Below, in pieces: positions 52,763 through 61,778 of a stretch of 64,000 bases of DNA. The translations under genes and the position numbers were made by a program. The notes beneath the pieces were generated by a model. It was given only the letters and a program-made list of their open reading frames with translations. It was not told the origin of the DNA and made no database searches. The stretch comes from Bariatricus massiliensis (GTDB lineage Bacteria; Bacillota; Clostridia; Lachnospirales; Lachnospiraceae): positions 560,986-624,985 of the forward strand of contig NZ_LT574838.1 of the NCBI RefSeq assembly GCF_900086725.1. Direction: 5' to 3'. Positions within the stretch are counted from its first letter, which is position 1; each line of letters begins with the position of its first letter.

Positions 52763-53335
52763 TTATTCATTCCCTGCCAGAATATCCCATATACTGGTTA
52801 CTATATGGCGGCTGACCGATGCATCCATAGGCATAACAGCGCTCCACATTCTTACTCCCTGATATGAATAAAGTATTAAATCCGTCACCTGTTCTTCATC
52901 TACCTCCTTAAACTCTCCCCGGTCAATACCATAGCGGATAAACTGCATCCACTTCTCTTTTCCTTTTCTGTTCAATTCCACAAAAAATTCATTGCTGACT
53001 GCCTGAGAATATTCAAACATGGCAAGGCTAAGTGTCCTGTCCCTTTCCTGCATCTCATTTTGGCGCTCCTCCAAAAGATATTTCAAGATTACCCTCGCGT
53101 CCAGACCGTCCGCCATCCCTTTTTCAAATTCATTTCCCGCATCAGCCGACATTTCTAAAAAGATAGCTTCAAATATGGCCGCCGTACTTGGGAAATACCG
53201 GTACAGGCCGCCCCGGCTTAACCCGGTTTCCAGACAGACATCTTTCATTGTAACCTCTTTAAATCCCTTTCTTGCAAATAAGCCATAAGATTTCTCTTTG
53301 ATTAATTCTCTTGTTCTTTCTCCCTTCGCTGCCAT
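52763..53335 (-). CDS. TetR family transcriptional regulator
   Basis: The start is ATG 53335 (MAAKGERTRELIKEKS), after GGAGG. The 190-residue protein has a TetR helix-turn-helix (FKEVTMKDVCLETGLSRGGLYRYFPS) and a C-terminal effector domain. Palindromes GACATATATGTC and GACACACATGTC lie within and behind its promoter, so it most likely represses itself and the following kinase and GNAT genes. Ligand unknown. Confidence 0.9.
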   Translation of the reverse strand: MAAKGERTRELIKEKSYGLFARKGFKEVTMKDVCLETGLSRGGLYRYFPSTAAIFEAIFLEMSADAGNEFEKGMADGLDARVILKYLLEERQNEMQERDRTLSLAMFEYSQAVSNEFFVELNRKGKEKWMQFIRYGIDRGEFKEVDEEQVTDLILYSYQGVRMWSAVMPMDASVSRHIVTSIWDILAGNE

Positions 53336-53357
53336 AGTACCTCCACATTTCAAAAGC

Positions 53358-53406
53358 GACATATATGTCTTTTTTATATTTTAAGACACACATGTCGCTT
53401 TGTCAA
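53358..53406 (-). promoter_or_regulatory. TetR promoter with two operator palindromes
   Basis: TTGACA (53401-53406), 17 bp, TAAAAT (53378-53383) on the minus strand. GACACACATGTC (53385-53396) fills the spacer, and perfect GACATATATGTC (53358-53369) covers the start site. The two halves together form a 19-bp inverted repeat with 17 matches (AAAGCGACAT arms). This is a textbook autoregulatory layout. Confidence 0.8.
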
Positions 53407-53417
53407 GCACATTTATT

Positions 53418-54266
53418 TTAAACCTGTCTTTTCTCCGGTATCCTCTCCTCACAGGGTACCTTGGTCTGGCACAATCCGCAGCCATATCTGGGCGCATATA
53501 TCTCCCGCGTTTTATTCAGCCATTCTCCACAAATATTGTGGTCTTTGCCCTTGTCAAGAGAAATGGCGTCCACCGGGCAGCGCCTTACACATGCGCCACA
53601 TTTTGTGCAATAATCATAAATTCCTTTATATGGCCTCTCATCAGGTTCCAGAGCCGCATCAATGATAATGCTGCCGAACCGTCCTGCCATGCCCTTTCGG
53701 GTGATGATTCCCTTGGAAAGTCCGAATGTTCCCAGACCGCACACATAAGCCGCATGCCGCTCAGACCAGTTACTTCCGAAAATATGCTCATCCAAGTCAG
53801 GATAAGCAGCCATGCCTTTACCGGACATCACCTTCTGAAAGCGGTCATCCGCTGCCGGAACACAGTTCTTCACTCCCTGTGCTGTAAACCACAGAGAAAG
53901 CTCTTTCATATAGGCAGCTATATATTCCTGCCCTTCAATCCTTCCGTGAAGCCATGCCGGAGCCGGGCCGTCACAGGATTTGCGGTTATCTTTCCTGACC
54001 TTTTCTGTAAATGGGAAGAACAAGGAAATGACCGTTACGGCCTCTGGCAGCCATTGGCAAGGTGTCATGTGCCACGGGCCAATCACTCCTTCTTCCTTAT
54101 ATCTTACAAACAATGTATCATCCGCCGCGCCAAATCCCACTATCGGTTCCTCAAACATCTGCAATCCCGCCATTTCCGGGCAAACGGCAGTCTCCGCGGC
54201 GATTATATTGCCTTCGCAGTCTCCAAATATAGTGTGAAGTTCCCTTTTGATTGTCTCTTTATCCAT
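53418..54266 (-). CDS. QueG-like 4Fe-4S protein
   Basis: The 282-residue product (ATG 54266, GTG 54272 alternative) resembles short epoxyqueuosine reductase-like proteins: a SNWSERHAAYVCGLGTFGLSKGIITRKG stretch shared with QueG (shown here in parts as GLGTFGLSKG and ITRKGMAGRFGS), then a ferredoxin motif CTKCGACVRRCPVDAI and a second Cys set CGLCQTKVPCE. It lacks the cobalamin-binding and HEAT-repeat length of true QueG, so queuosine synthesis is doubtful; a reductive or corrinoid-linked role is possible. AGGAG precedes the start. Confidence 0.78.
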   Translation of the reverse strand: MDKETIKRELHTIFGDCEGNIIAAETAVCPEMAGLQMFEEPIVGFGAADDTLFVRYKEEGVIGPWHMTPCQWLPEAVTVISLFFPFTEKVRKDNRKSCDGPAPAWLHGRIEGQEYIAAYMKELSLWFTAQGVKNCVPAADDRFQKVMSGKGMAAYPDLDEHIFGSNWSERHAAYVCGLGTFGLSKGIITRKGMAGRFGSIIIDAALEPDERPYKGIYDYCTKCGACVRRCPVDAISLDKGKDHNICGEWLNKTREIYAPRYGCGLCQTKVPCEERIPEKRQV

Positions 54267-54311
54267 TTCCACTTATCTCCTGTCTTTTATATGACAACTA
54301 TAAAATTTCTG

Positions 54312-54566
54312 CTACTCAAGTTCAACATGCAGTTCCTCATTCTCCTCCTGTGCGTCCAGCATGACATCCAGCACTCTGGTGAAATACGCCCCCGCCTCTT
54401 CACTGTTCCTTATGGTCAATGTGGCGCTGCATTCATCGGTCAGACAGTCATAAAGCGCATCCAGATTAAATCCATAGCATTCTGGTAACTTTAACATTTC
54501 TTTTAAGTATTTATGTGTTGCTTCTGCTTCTTCCATCATCAATGCATCCAAGATAATCTTTTCCAT
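54312..54566 (-). CDS. Barstar-type ribonuclease inhibitor
   Basis: The start is ATG 54566 (MEKIILDALMMEEAEATH) with GAGGAG upstream. The 84-residue protein matches barstar: LPECYGFNLDALYDCLT corresponds to the segment of barstar that plugs barnase's active site (LPEYYGENLDALWDCLT), including the key Asp residues. It begins 1 bp after the end of the barnase-like gene, in one operon. Because the ribonuclease is exported, the inhibitor protects the cytoplasm from enzyme not yet exported. Confidence 0.93.
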   Translation of the reverse strand: MEKIILDALMMEEAEATHKYLKEMLKLPECYGFNLDALYDCLTDECSATLTIRNSEEAGAYFTRVLDVMLDAQEENEELHVELE

Positions 54567-54567
54567 A

Positions 54568-55068
54568 TTACTCCTCTCCATATAGAAGTTCAAACGTCTT
54601 ATAATGGTCTCCGGTATAATACACTAAACCATCATTTGAGTAAATGATTCTTTCAGCGCCCCGGTAACTTCCATCTGAATTGATGTCACATTCATAATAC
54701 TTTCTCCCCTCTTTTTCCGGGAGTGCTCCTTCATAATTGCCGAACTTGTCTCCGCCGATACTTTTACCCGGCGCAGCTTCCGCTAAATTTCCCTCACGGC
54801 TTACCCAGCCCAGCTTTTTCGCCTCATTCTTCGTGATAAAGTTGGCGGGCAGGTGTCCGTATCTGTGCAAATATTCCGCCACTTCTTCTTTCGAAGTATA
54901 TTCTCCATTTTCTTCTATCTTTCCTGACGGGCTGCTTTGCTCCGTCTGGTTTTCCTGTCTGGACGCGTTGACGCTGTCCCCCGTTTCCAGCGCTTCCCCC
55001 GCACATCCCGTAATCAGGCAGACCGCCATGATAAATGTAAGAATCAGATATTTTAATTTTGTCTTCAT
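54568..55068 (-). CDS. Barnase-like ribonuclease, predicted lipoprotein
   Basis: The 166-residue protein has a lipoprotein signal (LITGC, lipid Cys22), a Ser/Gln/Glu-rich linker of about 30 residues and a barnase domain from about residue 57. Catalytic residues of barnase can all be placed: K80 (FITKNEA), E126 (YECDIN), R136 and R140 (YRGAERIIY), H155 (DHYKTF), and GWVSREGNLAEAAPGKSIGG matches closely. It should sit on the outer membrane face and cut RNA there, or be released against neighbours. Lgt, needed for lipidation, is at 60.8 kb. It is upstream of barstar. Confidence 0.93.
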   Translation of the reverse strand: MKTKLKYLILTFIMAVCLITGCAGEALETGDSVNASRQENQTEQSSPSGKIEENGEYTSKEEVAEYLHRYGHLPANFITKNEAKKLGWVSREGNLAEAAPGKSIGGDKFGNYEGALPEKEGRKYYECDINSDGSYRGAERIIYSNDGLVYYTGDHYKTFELLYGEE

Positions 55069-55099
55069 AATATGCTCCCCTTTTCTATGTCGGACTCAA

Positions 55100-55130
55100 A
55101 ACGGCAGGTCTAAAAATCAGACCTGCCGTT
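55100..55130 (-). terminator. Terminator of nifJ
   Basis: AACGGCAGGTCT (55100-55111) pairs perfectly over 12 bp with AGACCTGCCGTT (55119-55130), 7-nt loop. It lies 26 bp behind the nifJ stop and just before the barnase gene, whose promoter must therefore be nearby; the T run after it is short (TTTTGAG). Confidence 0.8.
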
Positions 55131-55155
55131 CAAATTAGAGTATCTCTATTTAGTT

Positions 55156-58100
55156 CTAGTCTTCTCCGTAAAGAGTTACAAGTTTCTTCAGATATGCATA
55201 TCTTTCCTTAGCTTCTGCTTCGTTCTTAGCGAACATCACTTCTGCTTTCTCCGGATTGAATCTTGCAAGAGCATTGTAACGAACTTCTCCGTTCAAGAAG
55301 TCTTTGTATCCTTCCAGATTCGGCTCTTTGCTGTCCAGAGTGAACTTAGCGCCCTCTGCAGCCGGGTTGAAACGGAAGTTGTTCCAGTATCCACATTCTA
55401 CTGCTAACTGCTCTTCAGTCTGAGCCTTGCTCATACCCTTCTTGATACCATGGTTGATACATGGAGCGTAAGCAATGATAAGTGACGGTCCCGGATAAGC
55501 TTCTGCTTCTGAGATTGCTTTTACAGTCTGGTTGAAGTCAGCGCCCATAGCAATCTGTGCAACGTATACATAGCCGTAGCTCATAGCGATAGAAGCAAGA
55601 TCTTTCTTCTTCACATCTTTACCGCCTGCCGCGAACTGTGCAATCGCACCTGTCTTTGTAGCTTTGGAAGACTGTCCGCCTGTGTTGGAGTAAACTTCTG
55701 TATCGAATACCATGATGTTGATATCTTTTCCACTTGCGAGCACGTGGTCAACACCACCGAATCCGATATCGTAAGCCCATCCGTCACCACCGAAGATCCA
55801 CTGGGATTTCTTAGCAAGGAAGTCTTTGTTGTTCACGATATCTTTGCAGGTATCGCAGTCACATCCTTCTAATGCAGCAACCAATTTATCAGTAGCTGTT
55901 CCGTTTGTAGAACCACATTCGAATGTGTCTAACCATTCCTGACAAGCAGCTTTTGCTTCTGCGCTTGCTGCCTCGGAAGCCAGAACAGATTCAACTTTTG
56001 CTTTCAGTCCGTCTCTGAGTGCTCTCTGAGCAAGGAGCATACCATAACCGAACTCAGCCGCATCTTCGAACAGGGAGTTGGACCATGCAGGACCTTGTCC
56101 TTTTTCGTTTACTGTATACGGTGTAGACGGTGAGGAGTTGCCCCAGATAGAGGAACATCCTGTCGCGTTGGAGATGTACATTCTGTCTCCGAACAACTGT
56201 GTGATCAATTTAGCGTAAGGTGTCTCTCCACATCCTGCACAAGCTCCTGAGAACTCAAGCAGAGGCTGTTTGAACTGAGAACCTTTTACTGTATTTTCTT
56301 TAAATTTAGCAACTACTTCCGGTTTAACAGGAATCTCTGTACCGAAGTCAAAGTATACCTGCTCTCCTGCGTTTGCTTCCATGTTTTCCATAACAAGGGC
56401 CTTTTCACCCTTCTTGCCCGGACAAACATTTGCACAAGAACCACATCCTGTACAGTCATATGCAGAAACTGTGATAGCAAACTTCATTCCCGGCATACCA
56501 ATCATATCGATTGCTTCCAGACCTTCCGGTGCATTAGCCATCTCTTCTTCTGTGAGAGCTACTGGACGGATAACTGCGTGCGGACATACATATGCACAAC
56601 GGTTACACTGGATACAGTTCTCCGGCTTCCAGTTCGGGATATCTACAGCGATACCACGCTTCTCATATGCGGAAGAACCGGACGGTGTAGAGCCGTCTAC
56701 ATAATCCTTGAATGCAGATACAGGCAGAGTGTTACCTTCCTGTGCGTTTACTTTTGTCTGGATATTCTTAACGAAATCAACAACGTCTGTTCTGCTGCCT
56801 TTTACTTCTGCTGAGAACAATCCTTCATCCTCGCAGCTCTTCCAGCTTTCCGGAACTGCTACTTCGTGAACCTGTTTTGCACCAGCGTCGATAGCATCAT
56901 AGTTCATCTGTACAATCTTGTCGCCCTTCTTGCCGTAAGTTGCCTTAGCAGCCTTCTTCATCAGGTCGATAGCTTCTTCTTCCGGAATGATGTTGGCAAG
57001 CTTGAAGAATGCAGACTGAAGAACGGTATTGATACGTCCGCCAAGTCCAATCTCTTTACCAATCTTGATACCGTCGATTGTGTAGAACTTAATATTGTGG
57101 TCAGCGATGAATGCCTTTACCTGTCCCGGCAAATGCTTCTCAAGCCCTTCCATATCCCATGGGCAGTTCAGAAGGAATGTTCCGCCGTCAACTAATTCCT
57201 GAACCATGTTATATTTGTTAACATAAGACGGGTTGTGGCATGCCACAAAGTTTGCTGTCTTAATTAAGTATGTTGACTTGATCGGTTTCTTACCGAAACG
57301 AAGGTGGGACATTGTAACACCGCCGGACTTCTTAGAATCATAGTCAAAGTAAGCCTGTGCATACATGTCTGTATTGTCACCGATAATCTTGATGGAGTTC
57401 TTGTTAGCGCCGACAGTACCGTCAGCTCCAAGTCCCCAGAACTTACAGTTGATTGTTCCTTCCGGTGTTGTGACAATCGGAGCTCCTACTTCAAGAGAAA
57501 GTCCTGTCACGTCATCCACGATACCGATTGTGAATTCTTCTTTTTCTGTATTGTTAAATACTGCAACAACCTGTGCAGGTGTTGTATCTTTGGAGCCTAA
57601 TCCGTAACGTCCTGAGTTGATCTTAACGCCGTCGAATTTTGAGCCCTTCAGAGCTGCAACAACATCTAAGTACAATGGTTCACCAAGTGCTCCCGGTTCT
57701 TTTGTTCTGTCTAATACATTGATGCATTTAACAGAATCCGGAATTGCGTCGATTAAAGCCTGTGCGCAGAATGGTCTGTAAAGACGAACTTTAACCACAC
57801 CGACTTTCTTGCCTTCTGCAAGTAAGAAATCGATAGTCTCATCGATGGTGTCACATACAGAGCCCATAGCGATAATTACGCTCTCTGCATCCTCTGCTCC
57901 ATGGTAGTTGAAAAGCTTATAGTCTGTACCGATCTTAGCGTTAACCTTGTCCATGTATTCCTGAACGATTGCCGGCATAGCATCATAGTACGGATTACAT
58001 GCCTCACGAGCCTGGAAGAAGATATCCGGGTTCTGGGCAGAACCTCTCTGGCACGGATGATTCGGATTCAGTGCGTGCTTACGGAAAGCATCGATTGCAT

Positions 58101-58692
58101 CCTTATCTACCATATCTTCCAAATCTTCGTAATCCCATGTCTCAATCTTCTGGATTTCGTGGGATGTACGGAATCCGTCGAAGAAGTTGATGAACGGGAT
58201 ACGTCCCTTGATTGCTGCACAGTGAGCAACCGGTGTTAAGTCCATAACTTCCTGTACGCTGGATTCACAGAGCATTGCACATCCGGTCTGACGACAGGCA
58301 TATACATCTGAGTGGTCCCCGAAAATAGATAAAGCGTGGCTTGCAATCGCACGTGCAGATACGTTGAATACACCCGGAAGCTGCTCACCAGCAATTTTAT
58401 ATAAATTAGGAATCATAAGAAGTAAACCTTGTGAAGCTGTGTAGGTAGTTGTAAGTGCACCTGCGGAGAGAGAGCCGTGTACAGTACCTGCCGCACCTGC
58501 TTCTGACTGCATCTCTGTTACCTGTACAGTCTGTCCAAAAATATTCTTTCTTCCTTGAGTGGCCCATTCATCTGTAGCTTCAGCCATAACAGATGACGGT
58601 GTGATCGGGTAAATCGCCGCGACGTCTGTATATGCATATGACGCATGTGCCGCTGCATGGTTACCATCCATGGTCTTCATTGATCTTGCCAT
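55156..58692 (-). CDS. nifJ: Pyruvate:ferredoxin (flavodoxin) oxidoreductase
   Basis: The 1178-residue single-chain enzyme converts pyruvate and CoA to acetyl-CoA, CO2 and reduced ferredoxin, the main route of pyruvate breakdown in anaerobes. Domains in order: pyrimidine-binding (TDVAAIYPITPSSVMAE), transketolase-C-like, CoA-binding gamma part, a two-4Fe-4S ferredoxin domain (CIQCNRCAYVCPHAV, CTGCGSCANVCPGK), and the TPP domain with a third cluster (GACAGCGETPY, TGCSSIWG, GGDGWAYDIG). Length is full. AGGAGG precedes the start. It stands alone with its own promoter. Confidence 0.98.
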   Translation of the reverse strand: MARSMKTMDGNHAAAHASYAYTDVAAIYPITPSSVMAEATDEWATQGRKNIFGQTVQVTEMQSEAGAAGTVHGSLSAGALTTTYTASQGLLLMIPNLYKIAGEQLPGVFNVSARAIASHALSIFGDHSDVYACRQTGCAMLCESSVQEVMDLTPVAHCAAIKGRIPFINFFDGFRTSHEIQKIETWDYEDLEDMVDKDAIDAFRKHALNPNHPCQRGSAQNPDIFFQAREACNPYYDAMPAIVQEYMDKVNAKIGTDYKLFNYHGAEDAESVIIAMGSVCDTIDETIDFLLAEGKKVGVVKVRLYRPFCAQALIDAIPDSVKCINVLDRTKEPGALGEPLYLDVVAALKGSKFDGVKINSGRYGLGSKDTTPAQVVAVFNNTEKEEFTIGIVDDVTGLSLEVGAPIVTTPEGTINCKFWGLGADGTVGANKNSIKIIGDNTDMYAQAYFDYDSKKSGGVTMSHLRFGKKPIKSTYLIKTANFVACHNPSYVNKYNMVQELVDGGTFLLNCPWDMEGLEKHLPGQVKAFIADHNIKFYTIDGIKIGKEIGLGGRINTVLQSAFFKLANIIPEEEAIDLMKKAAKATYGKKGDKIVQMNYDAIDAGAKQVHEVAVPESWKSCEDEGLFSAEVKGSRTDVVDFVKNIQTKVNAQEGNTLPVSAFKDYVDGSTPSGSSAYEKRGIAVDIPNWKPENCIQCNRCAYVCPHAVIRPVALTEEEMANAPEGLEAIDMIGMPGMKFAITVSAYDCTGCGSCANVCPGKKGEKALVMENMEANAGEQVYFDFGTEIPVKPEVVAKFKENTVKGSQFKQPLLEFSGACAGCGETPYAKLITQLFGDRMYISNATGCSSIWGNSSPSTPYTVNEKGQGPAWSNSLFEDAAEFGYGMLLAQRALRDGLKAKVESVLASEAASAEAKAACQEWLDTFECGSTNGTATDKLVAALEGCDCDTCKDIVNNKDFLAKKSQWIFGGDGWAYDIGFGGVDHVLASGKDINIMVFDTEVYSNTGGQSSKATKTGAIAQFAAGGKDVKKKDLASIAMSYGYVYVAQIAMGADFNQTVKAISEAEAYPGPSLIIAYAPCINHGIKKGMSKAQTEEQLAVECGYWNNFRFNPAAEGAKFTLDSKEPNLEGYKDFLNGEVRYNALARFNPEKAEVMFAKNEAEAKERYAYLKKLVTLYGED

Positions 58693-58737
58693 TTCTTGTT
58701 CCTCCTTATTTGTGTCAATGTTTTCACATATATTTTT

Positions 58738-58766
58738 ATTATAGTCCGTCCATTTTGAAAAGTCCA
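58738..58766 (-). promoter_or_regulatory. nifJ promoter
   Basis: TATAAT (58738-58743) preceded 17 bp upstream by TGGACT (58761-58766) on the minus strand; TSS would be about 40 bp before the ribosome binding site. Confidence 0.6.
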
Positions 58767-58909
58767 GCGATTCTTGGCTTTAGATTGTTCCTTTTGAGGT
58801 ACAAATGCCTTTACTTTTCCTTATACTTTTTGATTTACTTTACACTTGTTTTCCTTTTATGTTAAGATAGCTGTATCAGATACAGTATACACAGGGAGGG
58901 GAGCCGGCA

Positions 58910-59515
58910 TTGAAGGACAAACCTTATATTTCCAGAAAAGAACAGGCTGTTTTAACGAAGAAAAAAATTTTCGACACCACGCTTGTCCTTATCAAAAAGA
59001 AAGGCTATAACAAGATAACTATCCGGGAAATCTGTCAAAATGCCGAGATTTCCGTGGGGACTTTTTATATTTATTTTCTTTCCAAGGATGATATACTTCT
59101 GGACATTTACAAGCGGCTGGATAATGACCTTGCGGAGCACTATGCTCTTGATGCTTCTGCCTCCGCCGCAGACGAATTGTCACGCCTCATGGGGTGTCTG
59201 TTCGACTTGCTGGGAAGCTCTTTTGACAAAGACCTGATCCGGGAAATCTACCGTATCAATCTGTCTTTCGAAAAAGAACCTCTGTTTTCCGAAGAGACCT
59301 TCTTTTACCGGACGCTTGATCAGATTGTCCGGGCCGCTGACAGCAGACATTTGTTAAAGGATATTACACCTGAGATGTTATCCAAGCGGATTCTTATTTT
59401 TGTATGGGGGTATCTTTTTCATTGGCTGATCGACGAGGATTCGGAGCTTGACACAGTAAAGGACGACTGCCTGCAGGAGTTGAACCGATATACGGATATA
59501 TATTTGAACAAATAA
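58910..59515 (+). CDS. TetR family transcriptional regulator
   Basis: The start is TTG 58910 (LKDKPYISRKEQAVLT), behind GGGAGGGGAG. The 201-residue protein has the TetR helix-turn-helix (YNKITIREICQNAEISVGTFYIYFLSKDD) and a C-terminal ligand domain with an aromatic cluster (WGYLFHWLID). It is divergent from nifJ, so control of nifJ or itself is possible, though it could act elsewhere. A terminator follows at once. Confidence 0.88.
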   Translation: MKDKPYISRKEQAVLTKKKIFDTTLVLIKKKGYNKITIREICQNAEISVGTFYIYFLSKDDILLDIYKRLDNDLAEHYALDASASAADELSRLMGCLFDLLGSSFDKDLIREIYRINLSFEKEPLFSEETFFYRTLDQIVRAADSRHLLKDITPEMLSKRILIFVWGYLFHWLIDEDSELDTVKDDCLQELNRYTDIYLNK

Positions 59516-59544
59516 AAAGCAAGTGGCATGCACTTGCTTTTTTA
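59514..59544. terminator. Bidirectional terminator between TetR gene and pepT
   Basis: AAAAAGCAAGTG (59514-59525) pairs with CACTTGCTTTTT (59531-59542) around GCATG, with T-rich runs on both strands. The stem begins at the TetR stop codon. Confidence 0.9.
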
Positions 59545-59548
59545 TACT

Positions 59549-60778
59549 TTATGAAGCCTCAGCAAAAATCCGGATTAAATTCACAATCACCTGTGTAGCC
59601 TTCTCCATCGTCTGTACCGAGATAAATTCATACACACTCTGCCCGTTCTGTTCTCCGGAAAAAATATTGGGGCAGGGCATTCCCATGAAGGATATCGTCA
59701 CCCCGTCCGTACCGCCACGCACCGGGATGCATTTTGGCTCAATACCCGCAAGGCGTATTGCTTTCTCCGCATTTTCCATCAATTCCGGATAAGCGTCTAC
59801 CTTCTGTTTCATATTCAGATAGTAATCTTCCACCTGAACTTCAAATGTCCCTTTTCCATAATATTCATTTAAAAATTCCGCCGTCTTTTTGATGCGCTCC
59901 TTTCTAAATGAATAATTTTCCGGATTAAAATCCCTGATATTGTATGTCATGATACACTTTTCAATGCCGCCGCGGATATCACTGATATGATAATAGCCTT
60001 CATAGTTTTCCGTGCTCTCCGGGGTTTCATTTTCCGGAATGCAGCTGATAAATTTCTGGGCTAGGAGAACCGCATTCTTCATCTTATTGCGGGCCGCCCC
60101 GGGATGAATATTGCTGCCGTTTACCCTGACCGTAGCGGTGGCGGCATTAAAGTTCTCATAATTGATTTCTCCTACGCTTCCGCCCTCCACGGTAAACCCA
60201 AATCTGGCAGGCACACGTTCCATTGAGATAAAATCCGTACTGTATCCCAATTCTTCATCCGGTGTAAATACAATGTAAATCTCCCCGTGTTCAATCTCGG
60301 GATGCTCGCTCAGATGTTTGATTGCCTCCATAATCTCAGTGATTCCAGCCTTACCGTCCGCTCCCAAAACCGTCGTCCCGTCCGTCACGATCAAGTCTTC
60401 GCCTTTATGCTCCAACATGGCAGGAAATTCTTCCGGGCTCAGGATAACACCAAGCCTTTTATTCAGCAGGATACTGCCCCCGTCATACTTTTCTACAATG
60501 CGGGGCTTTACATTCCCTCCGGGGACTTCAGGACTCGTATCAAGATGGGCAATGAAGGCGAGTGACGGAACCTCTCTTTCCACATTGGAAGGTATCCTCG
60601 CATACAGAAAACTTTTTTCATCGATCATCACCTCTTCGACTCCGAATTCCTGCAACTCATCCATGAGAAGTTCTGCTAAGAATCTCTGATTCTCACTGCT
60701 TGGGCAGACATTTTCCTGCGCATTTCCCTGTGTGTCAATAGAAACATATCTGAAAAAACGATTCGCGATTGGTATCAT
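59549..60778 (-). CDS. pepT: Peptidase T (tripeptidase)
   Basis: The start is ATG 60778 (MIPIANRFFRYVSID), 7 nt after GGGGG. The 409-residue M20 metallopeptidase removes the N-terminal residue of tripeptides in the cytoplasm. It has IAHLDTSPEVPGGNVKP (zinc His and Asp), TVLGADGKAGITEIMEA, FTPDEELGYSTDF and near the C-terminus RGGTDGVTISFMG and IFSGEQNGQS. It fits the other peptidases in the window. Confidence 0.96.
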   Translation of the reverse strand: MIPIANRFFRYVSIDTQGNAQENVCPSSENQRFLAELLMDELQEFGVEEVMIDEKSFLYARIPSNVEREVPSLAFIAHLDTSPEVPGGNVKPRIVEKYDGGSILLNKRLGVILSPEEFPAMLEHKGEDLIVTDGTTVLGADGKAGITEIMEAIKHLSEHPEIEHGEIYIVFTPDEELGYSTDFISMERVPARFGFTVEGGSVGEINYENFNAATATVRVNGSNIHPGAARNKMKNAVLLAQKFISCIPENETPESTENYEGYYHISDIRGGIEKCIMTYNIRDFNPENYSFRKERIKKTAEFLNEYYGKGTFEVQVEDYYLNMKQKVDAYPELMENAEKAIRLAGIEPKCIPVRGGTDGVTISFMGMPCPNIFSGEQNGQSVYEFISVQTMEKATQVIVNLIRIFAEAS

Positions 60779-60803
60779 ATTCATTCCCCCATCTGCATAT
60801 CAG

Positions 60804-61727
60804 CTATTTATGAAACATATTCCTGTCAGCGCTTCTCCTTCTCGCTTCCTTGGCGCGCATTCTTCTCATCCGGTTCCTATCGGATTCTCCGCGATTATAA
60901 ATAATCAGCAGGACAGCGGCCACCACCACAATTCCGGAAAGGACCTGAGACACCGGCCATTTAAGTCCCGGTATCAAGAGCTGGTCTGTGCGCAGGCCTT
61001 CAATCCACAGTCTCCCTGCCCCATAGCCACAGAGGTAGATTAAAAATAGTTCTCCGTCAAACTTTTTATGGCTCCGATATAATAACAGCACAATCAAGAC
61101 GAGAAGGCACCAGATAGATTCATATAAAAATGTAGGATGTACTTGAATATACCTGACTCCGTCCACCGTCTCAATATGGTTTCTCATCCTGTCAGTAATA
61201 TCCGAGATACGCACCGCGTCGATGGGCAGTCTCATGGCAAAAAGACTGTCTGTATATTCTCCGAACGCCTCCCGGTTGAAAAAATTCCCCCAGCGTCCAA
61301 TCATCTGTCCCGCGATAAGTCCGATGCATGCAGTATCCAAAAGAAGAGGCCACGAAAGATTCTTTACCTTCGCAAATATGACAAGCGTAATGGCGCCCGC
61401 GATGATTCCTCCGTAGATAGCCAGTCCGCCCTGCCTGATATTAAAGATACTCAGCAAATCATCCTTGTACATATCCCACGCAAATATTACATAGTAAATC
61501 CTCGCCCCAATTATGGAAAATATCACCGCAAAAATAGCCAGATCAAGATAGTCCTCCGGATTCTGCCTTGTCCTTTTTGCCTCCGCAGCGGCAAGAAAAA
61601 TTCCAATCAAAATACCAACGCCTATAATAATACCATAATAAGCAATATCAAACCCAAATATGGATATGGCCTTTCCTACGTGTTTCAAATGAATCCCTAA
61701 ATGCGGGAAGCTGATTGCCTCTGTCAT
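60804..61727 (-). CDS. lgt: Prolipoprotein diacylglyceryl transferase
   Basis: The 307-residue membrane enzyme transfers diacylglycerol to the lipobox cysteine of prolipoproteins. It has seven hydrophobic segments and the Lgt signature GRWGNFFNREAFGEYT with the essential Arg, plus RQGGLAIYGGIIAG and a C-terminal RLWIEGLRTDQL. A basic tail follows. It is 25 bp upstream of pepT and probably co-transcribed. Its clients in this window include the sugar-binding protein and the barnase-like protein. Confidence 0.97.
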   Translation of the reverse strand: MTEAISFPHLGIHLKHVGKAISIFGFDIAYYGIIIGVGILIGIFLAAAEAKRTRQNPEDYLDLAIFAVIFSIIGARIYYVIFAWDMYKDDLLSIFNIRQGGLAIYGGIIAGAITLVIFAKVKNLSWPLLLDTACIGLIAGQMIGRWGNFFNREAFGEYTDSLFAMRLPIDAVRISDITDRMRNHIETVDGVRYIQVHPTFLYESIWCLLVLIVLLLYRSHKKFDGELFLIYLCGYGAGRLWIEGLRTDQLLIPGLKWPVSQVLSGIVVVAAVLLIIYNRGESDRNRMRRMRAKEARRRSADRNMFHK

Positions 61728-61778
61728 AGATTTGTCTCACTTTCTTTTGTTCACTCATAATTTCCATTTTTCTGTATT

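Noticed and set aside
53400..54488. 362-codon plus-strand ORF opposite the QueG-like and barstar genes
   Set aside because: It covers parts of two real minus-strand genes and their gap; no ribosome site or recognisable domain.
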